This document shows positions 38,273-48,105 of a stretch of DNA of 64,000 nucleotides, in pieces. The position numbers and the translations under genes were made by a program. A model generated the notes under the pieces. It ran no database searches. It saw only the letters and a program-made list of their open reading frames with translations, and had not been told where the DNA came from. Source of the DNA: Dipylidium caninum (Eukaryota; Platyhelminthes; Cestoda; Cyclophyllidea; Dipylidiidae). Every line of letters begins with the position of its first letter. Position 1 is the first letter of the stretch. Location: positions 248,001-312,000 of the forward strand of contig QEYB01000062.1 of assembly GCA_017562135.1 (NCBI GenBank), given 5' to 3'.

Positions 38273-38754
38273 ATGTCTTGCAACTCAAGCATTTCCAAAC
38301 TGCGTTTTCCCATCAGTAAAGAGGAGCCTGACGCGCAGACATCTATTTTGACGTAAGCCCGCTCTCACAAAGAAGCTCGCGGAATTCTGATCTCACTTGT
38401 TTCGTAGGCCCGAGAAGCTCACACAGTCTATGCCGCAGCATGTGGAACCCAGGTGAAATGGGAGAAGTCGTCTCCCAGTCGCGGTTTCTCCGCAGCGACA
38501 GTCAGCAGTGGACAGCAAGGCGGCCACGCAGGCGCTATACGCCTTCGCAGTCAGGCAGTGCTGTCGCAGGGCTCGGGAGACGGCTCGGAACGCAACCTGC
38601 CGTCGGTGAAGCACCCCGTGGAGGCGGAGGACCGGAGATGAAAAAAAAAGCGTGTGCACAACTTTGCGTATACCGTCCTAGGCCAGCAGAAACTCTTTAC
38701 TCCATGAAAGACGGATATAACATTTCAGTGGAAGTGAGCATCTGTATCATTTGA
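38273..38754 (+). CDS. Candidate small multi-exon gene of unknown function
   Basis: Three segments can be joined in phase: 38273-38352 (ATG, frame containing FPISKEEPDAQ, donor GTAAGC), 38408-38452 (acceptor TTTCGTAG, donor GTGAAA) and an exon starting after the CAG at about 38498. The introns would be 55 and about 45 bp, similar in size to the short introns of the PHD/CXXC gene downstream. The last frame runs Arg/Gly-rich to a TGA at 38754. No domain is recognisable, and the third segment is open in all three frames, so its true frame is uncertain. It could also be an upstream exon set of the PHD/CXXC gene, or chance. Confidence 0.25.
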
Positions 38755-41111
38755 AAGCCCCGCCCTGTGGCCCTCGGGATTTGGCTCCTTTGGGCGGATG
38801 AACTTAGCAACAGACGGTGAGTGTGGCAGCAGATTTGTGGTCTGAGGCTCCCCGCGTATTCCACAGAGCTGCGATGAGACTACGCCCCAGTCCTACTGTC
38901 GCATTCACCACGCGGTGCCACAGACCAGTCGTCTCTTGTGTGACGACTGTGCGCAGGAGAAGAAAGTTGTGTAGTTAGGCTCACAATCACTCAGGGGTTA
39001 CTTAATATGGAAGGTTAGTGCTTGTGTGCCTGAAAATAAAAAATGACGGCTTTAATGGAGAGCCGCGCCAGAGCAGTTGGAGCAGGCGACACCCGCGAAA
39101 GAATAACAGATGCCCAGTTGAGCTGCGCTCATCTAGACAATCGAGCCTCCAAGGGGAAGTTGCCCAGTCGCAAATGCGGCAAGTGGTGGACCGAGCGAAT
39201 TTCACATCAAAAACTGAGCCATATGGGGGAACTGTTGAGATGCAATGGGGAAATTATTTGGTAGTTAAGCTCCCGTTGCCACAACTGCAAAGTGGGGCTT
39301 TTTTTAGAAATGTCATTATGCGTCAGACGACGAGCTGTTTTGGCAATCACAAAGGATTATTGCAACCGTTTGCGTGAAAATGTGCACAAAATGTGCTACG
39401 TGGTGGGGAGCTCGTTTGTGACGCTGATGGGACAACTAACCCCGTCGGATGGGGGGAGAGGAGTCGTCACAAAGAGGAAGCTGAAACTAGTGCTTTCCAA
39501 TTTGCTAGGGCAAATATTTTACCCTATTGGTGAACAAACACGGGCCCAGTCTATAAGAATTCGTCGCTGATTTCGACCATCGCCCTGTCGTTCATAGCCT
39601 CGAGGATAAACCACCGCGTTGGCCTGTTGGCCACGAGGGTGGACATGAACTGGCATGTGATAAGGGAGCAAAAAGCAGCCACACCAAGTCGTCATTGCGA
39701 GTATTTCTAAAAGTGCCTGACAACTAGACAGAAACGGGGAAATCTGCGCTAAGCGACACAATTTACAGTGTGTACTATCTTATTTCCATTTATAGCGAAT
39801 GTACCTCTGTTTCGAATACCACTTTCTTGCTAAAGGTGTCAGTCCCATCCACCCGCTTCATTAATCGCCCTGAAATGTTGTCACTTGTCGAGTGACGGAT
39901 GGCGGGGAAGAGGAGGGCGAGTTCAACAGGCACCAACCGCCTAAACGGGAAGTCAGCCTGTCGAGACACTCGCAGCCGCTGAGGCCCACGGCCCACAACG
40001 GCGAGGATCGCAGAGACTCCGCCTCTTCGCGCATGACCCAATCCAGTCGGCGCATGTTGTCGGACGTCGTGTCAGCACGCCGACTTCCGCCATGTAAATT
40101 CAATGGCTTCCTCAAGACCGAAGGCGCCGTTAAACAGCAAGCCTTGCTTGGTGGGTAGCAGTCTTCTCATCTCTCGAAAGGCAGTAGTTATTAATCCACA
40201 CACTTTTTTTGTGTGTTTTTGTGGAATACTAAAATTGGGTTTGTCAACTTCCTCAGAGCAGTCAGCTATACGCGTGATGAATTCAGCCGCAGACAGCTCA
40301 GACCATCAATCATTGAGGATTTTGGAGCGCATTACTGTGATTACCAAACACAGATTAAATGAGGTGAATACCACAACTCCCAATAGTGACGCCACCGGTC
40401 ACTTCAAACCCTTGCCTTTCAAAGATTGAGAAAATGCGTAAAGAATGTGCATTTCACATTTTAAAGACCATGTCCTCTTAAGTCACTGGCACCATGCCAT
40501 GATGACACGCATTTATTGCGAGGATGCAAATTCTGTGACCTCTGTGCATTTTCTAACTGATATCAGGCTAAAAAAATTCTGCATACTGACTGAGCCGCAA
40601 ATTTGTGGTTTCGCTCTAGAGTATATTACTGACATCAAGTAATTAAAGGCTCCAGCATGAAAGGCTCACACCCGAAACATTCTAGTCACTACATTGTCTA
40701 ACTTCATGAAATGTTCGATGTTACTTTTAATACTCGACGTTTTTCAAAACTATCGCAGGAACTAATGCTTTTTATTGTCTTCTTCTTAAATCATCATCAC
40801 CCCCAAAATGCATCCCTTCCCTTTAATTAATAATGAAAGACAGGTCACACCTTCAATTGTCTACTTTCTCATCTATTTTGATTCCAGTTAAGTGGATGCC
40901 ATTAATATAAATGTGAACTTCACATACGGAGTGATGGAAAGATATACTTAGCACCGCAATCCAAAAGAGCTGTTCAAGGCAATTTGTTTTCATTTGTATC
41001 GTCAATTACCTTCTTATCTTTTGATATAATGCAAGGTATTAGCCAGAATAATCTGCTGATAACAAATGAATAAGGTGGGCGTTTATCTGCTTCACTTAAT
41101 CTGTTTTTAAG
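38755..41111. other. No supported gene
   Basis: Short ORFs on both strands without splice or motif support. The base composition shifts from GC-rich to AT-rich at about 40.4 kb, approaching the PHD/CXXC gene. Upstream exons or the promoter of that gene may lie here. Confidence 0.45.
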
Positions 41112-44100
41112 GTGTATATGCACGTGATAGAAGTTGCCTTTACTATGGCTTCAGGCTCCCCAGTGGAGGTGTTCTGCACAGGCGGACAGACAGAAGCACA
41201 CTGGGACAAATTCCTCAAAAAAAACCTCAAACGTTTCTCTGACGCTGATACACCTTCCCAGTTGCAAGGTTGTAAAACTACCGCCACTAAGGCAGGGAAG
41301 AAAAAGAAGGAGCCGAGAAATAAAAGTAGACATTTTGGTGTAGTTTTCAAATTGGCGAAAAATGTAAGGGTCTAATTGTAAAATTTAAAACACCCAGATG
41401 ATTGGCACCAAAAGGTGTAAGATAACTACACGATCTTATATGCTCAGAAGACAATTTAAATGAGTTACAATTTCCATTAAGATTTACTAACATCATAACA
41501 TTACGCTAAGGATGAGCGAAAGCAAAGACCTTAGGGCTCGAACCAACGTCGTCACTTACCTCTTACATTAGTATTAAGAGGAAGAAATAAAGGACTACTT
41601 CATTGGTCACTTCTAAATGAGTGTTTTGACGTCTGAATTTGAGATTATTTTAATTGAGCAAGAAATTGATGAGAGGTTAGACAACGTTTATCCCACTAAA
41701 CTTAGTCTTCGAGCTTTTGTCTTACACCGCAGTTTTCGGCATGGGCTTATGAAATGTGAGGTAGAAGTATTGCACGAAAAGTTATCTTGACTCCCTACAA
41801 GCGCTATTTTTAGTTGACAAATAAAGGCGGATCGACCTTCTTGCTGAAACCGGAAATGTTTCCATAGTTACGGGAATTATATTACTCGCCTAACAAATAA
41901 GATATCGTAGCTGTCCCTTAACTCGTAGAAGTGCAGCAAAATATACAGGATACTGTATTCAATTTAAATGAATACCCCGGAAGCTGTCAAAAAAGCATGG
42001 CTTTGAAAAGACTTACCCCTGTCGTTTGAGATAACATTTTTAAATACTCTTTATTGCCTCCTCCGAACGGAATACCGATTTATATACGCAATCAAGTTGA
42101 GAAATATATGGCTATTAGTGCATATCAGAGACTGTGGCAAATTAATTTATTCCTACGTAATTTAGTTCCTGATAGCCAGACCGTGTAATTTTATAAAATT
42201 TGTAAAGAATTTCCGACCACTTTAGATAATGACATATGTAATCGATCTCTGAATGTATTTTTGATGAGAGAAGCGTGCAACAAGAGTTTAATTTTATAGA
42301 GATACGACTTCCCTAAGAATCGGCAATAATCCGCATAAAAGTCCTCCTAACCTCTGCCAGTTTTCATTAATACACTTTTTCCTAACCTGACACTTTAACG
42401 TAAAAATGCGTTTCGATGCACGAATAACCTACGTTATTTGCGTCGCAAGATTCCTGTGCTTCGACAGACGCCGACAGACGGTAGTGCTCCAATGACTTAG
42501 AATTAAGTCATTTTGATGGTTTATTCACACATTACACAATATTTATCATTAGAACCAGTCCAAGTGCTAATATTTGGATAGTAAATTGCTGAACAAGCTC
42601 AATAATTTTTAGATTTAAGATTGCATTTGTTTATAATGGGCTCTTTTAACCGATAATGATCGTCTCAGAGGAAACAACCCCTCATACGAAATAACACGAT
42701 GAATACGCAAACCTTATCAATCTCGATCCGCAAAAAATTATCATTTTCTCCTTATTTAGTTCGGGCTAGTCTTTTAGGCTGGGAGAATCAATTGGAAGAC
42801 ACCACGTGTTGCATTACTTGGTACGCGTAAACGCATGATAGTGAGCATGTTACGCGATTCATAGCTGTCACATTATTCCAGGACGGACACAGCGGGTGGT
42901 ATTTGAAGCGTCCATAATGAGAAGCATTGAGTTTGCCGTGACGTCGTCCAAAGTGAATGACTAGGAAAAAGACTGATAGACAGTCCCGTAAATAGGGTCT
43001 GTAACGCCATTGTTCGAAGTTCGCAGAGGTTAACAAGACCTCCCAAATATCCTAGTACTCGCATTGTGCCGCGTGAGCCCGAATGTGTTATGTCATCAAA
43101 ATGTTATTATAATAAATAGGGCAATTTTGTAATTATGTGTTTGATACGATTATTAAATGGGAAATTTCCAAATGCTAACACTGGTGTTATGTTACTTCAG
43201 TTCCGACCTCCATATTGTTTGCGGGGGACGGTTTCGGTTTTATGAGAAAATAATGAAAGGGGTAAAACTGTGTTTATGTAGCGTTATTTCTTCCCAATTT
43301 TTTCGAATTTATGGGAAGGGGTTTCGTTTCAATGCCTTTACGCACGTTTTTTGTGTAGCTGGTTGAATTTCTCATCCGACTGAGATGGTGTTTTTTTTCA
43401 GAAACGCGGTCGCAAAAGGGCTCGTAGGTCAAGCAATCGAGACGATGACGAGCCCTCTGATGAGCCAGTTTACTGTATATGCCGATCTTCTGTGTGTGAC
43501 ACCTTTATGATGTGAGTAGTTTAAGTTACTTTTATCTGTCCTAGTGCCTGTGACGCCTGTGAGGAGTGGTACCACGGGGAGTGCATAAACGTCACCCCTA
43601 AACAGGCGGAATGCATTCAGAAATTCTACTGTCAGGCTTGCAGAGGTAGGCATTTTTTGGCTATCCGATGTAAATGTGTAGATGAGAAGCCTGAACTGCA
43701 AATCGAATTCAAACCAGATCACTCCAACGGCCGGCACTCCTACGGGGGCCGGCACAGGCCAGCGAATATTTCTAGTCCTTCCGTTGGTGATGTAGACGAC
43801 TACCCAGATAGGTACGACAGCATTCAATCGAGGAGGCGAAATCGCAAACATTCCCAACTTCTGCATACTAAGTCTCGCCGAGCGCCCGGTGCAATGCCCG
43901 TTCGCCCCGGCGAATCTTCCGAGGATGAATTCGATCTGGACCACTCACAATTTGCGTCGCCCTCATCAAGTTATTCACAATCTCACGCCGGGCCTTATTC
44001 ATCTCGTCCGAAATACGGTCGCGTAACACCGACAACTTATGACAACTCAAATGACCCCGAATTTCATCAATCACAATCTCAGCAGCAGTGGCGTCGTCCA

Positions 44101-45992
44101 TTCGCTCGGAGCCGATTTCCACAACCCTGCGGTGAGTGCGAAAGTTGCAAAACCAGAGGCAATTGCGGTACCTGTGAAGTTTGTAGAAGTCCAAAATTCA
44201 AACAAGGTTGTAGTCGTCAACAGTGCTTATTCAAAGGGAAAATGTGTTTGGCGAATGATCCTGAATTTCAACAGTCTTGGCGACGATCGGCACCACGGAG
44301 TCGATACGCCCCTCCATGTGGGGAATGCGAGAATTGCAAAACCAAAGGAAATTGTGGGACCTGCGATGCGTGCAGGAACCCAAAGTCCAAACAAGGTCGG
44401 AGCCGTCAATACTGCCTATATAGGGCTAAGATGTGTCTAGCGTATGATCCTCAAAGGCAGTCTTCAAAGCTACCATCTGCCCAAAGGTATTGGTAATTTT
44501 CCTTTTGATCTACTGCTTGTTTATAGTCAGTTATCGGATCTGGATTATGAGACTCAGTTCGACGATTTTGCCCCATCTCGATTCATGACGGGCTCGCGCA
44601 AGAGTGGCAACATGGTAGGCAGTAAAATGCGTCGAGGTGATCATTTACCTGGTGGTGGGATGGGTGGACCTTCTGGCCGGTTAACTCACGAACCCCAATT
44701 CACCCGACGGGCCCCCCACACGGATTTGAACTTCTTGGATAGTACTGATTTCGTCGACGCCTACAGTATGCCTCCTCCCCATCGTGCGGAAAGGAATGGT
44801 TCATCGCGTTTTGTCAGCTCCCATGGGCGGCAAAATGATATTGACCCGCGGGTTATGCGCAATGTCGGTGGTATCATGGATGCAGATGATCCCCTAGGGC
44901 CTGCTGATGCTCCCCCTAACTATGATTCTGATGAGGACGTTGTTTTACCAGAAGTCCGACCTTGCGCTGGTCCTGCATGTTCGAAACCCGCCATCCGTTC
45001 AAGGTACTGTTCGGAAGAGTGTCAGTTGCGTCACGAAAGGTAAGCCTGTATTATTGTCATGTCGTTTTCTCTTAGCGAAAACATTAATAGAATGCACTCG
45101 GGCTCCCGATATCCTAATGCGAAGGACCAAGTTAGGACCCCGTAAGTTCCTTTGGTTTCTGTTTAATTTAGTCTATAGATATGTCTTGCCTTATCCGGAC
45201 CACCTCTACTGTCGACATCATCGCATGCATAATTCTCAAGTATACAACGTGGACGCGCCTCTGGGCGTACAACAAGGCGGTTCTTCGATTTCGGACATGT
45301 ACTCTGATGTCTACACCACCTCTGTAAGCAGTAACCAATCTGCAGTCATGGATTATGTGTACGATCCGATGGCGGGTTCCTCCCAACTGTCGGCAGGCTA
45401 CCGACGAGTATCTGCCGCCCAGGGTAGTGGCTCTGAAGACTACTTTGCATCCTACCCCCAAAGCAATCATATTTCTAAAGTTAGTTCTGGCAGCCACTCA
45501 CGAAAGTTTACTGGATTGGAGGACATGCGCGGCCGCTCTACCCAATCCTCGGATCACCTAGTGAGCAGCCGGATGTTATCTCTTACTGGTCGTCGACAGG
45601 TGCACCCATCCCTGAGCGTTGGTGGTGCCGGTGGCAGCGATGTCCTTTCCCCTCCCATTCCACTGGAGTCGATAACTCCCACTATGCAGCCTATTCGCAT
45701 GTACAATGGTCACTTAAGTGGTGGTCCGCCAGACTATCGTGTGAACCCGGGCGATGGGGAGAGTGCGGCGGCTGCGGAGCTGCTGACAGCGGACGCAACT
45801 GACCTGATAGATGTCGACGGTAACTCCTCATCGGGAGTTGGTGGCGCCGGTAGTATGCATGCGAGTACATCGGCTAATCCACCCTTCAGACAAGGTGACG
45901 AATACTACATGATGAATGAAACTGAGAATATTGAGATCAATTGGCCGACTTCTCCGGGGGGTGTAGTCACTGCTTCAGCGGGCACCGTTTAA
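41112..45992 (+). CDS. CXXC1: PHD and tandem CXXC zinc-finger protein, CFP1/CXXC1-like, 6 exons, about 853 aa
   Basis: The exons are 41112-41363, 43402-43511, 43545-43645, 43682-44486, 44527-45039 and 45179-45992, all in phase. CFP1 is the DNA-reading subunit of SET1/COMPASS: its CXXC finger binds unmethylated CpG and its PHD finger binds H3K4me3. The PHD finger (about residues 97-142) has YCIC, CDAC, WYHGEC and YCQAC, close to CFP1, and continues with RDEKPELQIEF as CFP1 does. Two CXXC fingers follow (about 293-332 and 356-395), where CFP1 has one. A later C-x4-C-x9-C-x3-C segment ending RYCSEEC (558-577) matches the CFP1 GPGC...YCSDDC motif. The last 270 residues are Ser/Gly-rich, and the coiled-coil and C-terminal SET1-interaction region of CFP1 is not seen. 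I take ATG 41145 (A at -3, G at +4) as the start. The first exon is attached by phase and a GTAAGG donor only, so it is less certain. Confidence 0.85.
41364..43401 (+). other. PHD/CXXC gene intron 1 (2.0 kb)
   Basis: It runs from GTAAGG at 41364 to a T8-CAG acceptor at 43391-43401. AT-rich, with no nested coding signal. Confidence 0.6.
44050..44442 (+). repeat. Tandem duplication of a CXXC zinc-finger unit within exon 4
   Basis: Unit 1 is 44050-44253 and unit 2 is 44254-44442, 68 and 63 codons. Each starts with NDPEF, then QQ/QS and WRR.....SR, then CGEC, NCGTC, KQG, SRQ.CL and MCLA. The fingers themselves lie at 44128-44247 and 44317-44436. In unit 1 the canonical seventh and eighth Cys are present (KQGCSRQQC). 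In unit 2 the seventh is Arg (KQGR). Each unit also has an extra Cys in KMCLA. The linker before KQ is short, as in TET/CXXC4-type fingers, and lacks the KFGG motif of CFP1. Confidence 0.85.
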
Positions 45993-46600
45993 AATTTCAG
46001 TAATTGTTTTATCTTGTCTGTTCGTCCTGTCTACGCACGCACGCGCGCGAGATGCACCTATTAATTTTGAGAGATAGACGCGCCGGCTTGCTATATCCAA
46101 AACCCATATCTCCCATTGTAACTAGTGAGGCAGCTTTACTTATCTCTTTTTTCACCCTCCAGAAATTCATTAATAGCCTTTTCTCCCAAAAAACATTTGC
46201 TGTCGAACTGTGTATAGCGACTATGCACTTGAACATCCTTCATCTTTGTACATATATCATTTCAATCCTCTAACCAACCGTATCGTCAGGCAAAAGATCC
46301 TGTACATTTATGAAGTTCCGTTGAGGCCTTTTCGTCTTAGTCGAGTTAGCTTTTGCCTGTCTTCCTCTCTAAATGTGTAAAAATTGTGTATGTTTATATT
46401 TATTTTGGAATATGTAAAGCGCCGCCCCTCATCACATTTACTCTGTTAGGGTGCTTGTGTATTCAACGTTTTCAGCACAACAATATTCCGAAACCCGTTT
46501 TGACTCGCCTTTACGCAGTGGTTGTCTCCGACGTCTCGTCGTCCAACGTTATTGTTCAAAAAAATAGGGGTTAGGGTGCTTACTATGGTCGAGTTAATCA
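45993..46600. other. 3' flank between convergent genes
   Basis: Probable 3' UTR of the PHD/CXXC gene (+) and of the minus-strand gene downstream. On the minus strand a TTTATT near 46398 reads as AATAAA. No coding signal. Confidence 0.45.
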
Positions 46601-46601
46601 T

Positions 46602-48105
46602 TCAAAAATAATGAGTTTTTCCGTAAGCCAAGTTTATTGCTGATGCAAATCCGTGCGGCACGGCGGGCAGGTATTCATTACAGTACTGGTGACGTCCGTA
46701 GCGTTCGAGGTAAGTAGCGACTTGACTGCAATAGTCTGAGTAAACAGTTTCGGACGCGGGTCGCGGGTAATTCACCTCGTAGGCGTCCGATTGTGGGCGC
46801 GGTTTCGTATTCTTGGCGTGCAAGGGGAGGGCGGGCCCCTGTCCTATGGCTTGGCAATTGTCTTTATTGTTTCCGATTTGGGTATTAATTTTACCTAGGA
46901 CCGTTGCCATGTAATTTTCTTGTGACTCAAATCAATTTTGATGGTCAGACGGTGTGATCAGGGGATTCGTTCGCCAGTCAAGTCCGACGACTTGGGTCTT
47001 TGTTCCACCGATTGTGAAATTGTTTTGACTGCTTGCAGTTTGACGCCTATTGGAAACGGATGGGCTGCTGAGCCGGAATAGTTCTGAATTATATTTGGGC
47101 CAGCGACCCACCGGAGCGTCAAAAGGAAGAAGAGGTGAACCCTGCCCTCGTTCTGTTAGTGAGGACATGGGCGTGTTTGTGCTTAAGGGTGGAGCATTCC
47201 GCGCCCTGCGAATGGATTCGCCGTTCTTTTACGTACGCATTGAGGCTGTAGTACGACAAGTCTCGATGTGTACTTTTTTGGATTTTCGCCCCATGGGGTG
47301 TTCATTGCATTGAACTGGTATTCTGCTGCGGTTGAGCTCTTTCTCGATGATCCCGCTGATGTAGTTGGAGCTGCCGTATGCACTACGAATAAATATCATC
47401 GCGCGAGCGAGCAGGGCTTCTGGGTGCCACGCCGTCTGTGTGGTCATCCACAGAGTGAGCGAGTGAGCGGAAAACGCCCCTGCCTAGGCGGACGCCTTCC
47501 CGAAGGGGAGGGGTTGGCCCGCCATATGAACCAAGTTGGGTACTTGTCCGCCTTGTCGATATTCTCGTTTTTTCAACGGCCAGGCACTCGAAATCCAGAT
47601 TTTTACAAAACCCTAGAGGTGTATGCATTGCGACTAATTAAAACACGTCTACTTGGGTGCGTCCATCCGCTCGTCAAAATCGGTCCTCTGACAAATGAGA
47701 CACCTTTGAACTGCTCGCTGAAGGCTACAGTTGGGCTTGAGTGATCGGTGTGGCCCTGGTGCCGGTCTTTGATTGCCTCCTCTTGTTGTCCGGAGCGTTG
47801 ACAGATGATGGCGGAATTCACTTTTCAAATTGACATGGGACTGCTCGAACATCGGTAAGCGGTAGGGGAACTAAATTTAAGCATGGTTGGCGCGGGATAC
47901 AGTAAGGGAAATGAAACGAGTGATGTTTTGCCGGCGATTGTAAGTTGCCCTGGTCAGGTGCCGCGTCTGCAGGTCGTAGAGCAGCAGAATCTAAGGCCAG
48001 CGGTGACCGAGTGTGGCGTGGGGTGCCATGCCATTGCTCACTATGGATGTGGCCTCTTTTGCTCCCATAATTCGGTGTCCAGGAGAGGTGAAGTAGGCTT
48101 CCGCC
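46602..48105 (-). CDS. Probable multi-exon gene of unknown function
   Basis: The minus strand carries protein-like frames next to splice sites. An ATG at about 48105 starts MAEAYFTSPGHRIMG. A frame around 47600-47821 contains SPTVAFSEQFKGVSFVRGP. Another at 47240-47447 ends at a GTACGT donor. A frame at 46932-47150, after a CTAACAG acceptor, contains GSPLLPFDAPVGRWP and joins the previous one in phase (1/2). A last frame at 46602-46910 contains YCSQVATYLERYG. The composition (Pro, Tyr, Arg, few hydrophobic runs) recalls small axonemal or microtubule-associated proteins, but I recognise no family and the full exon chain is not resolved. The segment at 46602-46910 might belong to a second gene. 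Confidence 0.35.
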
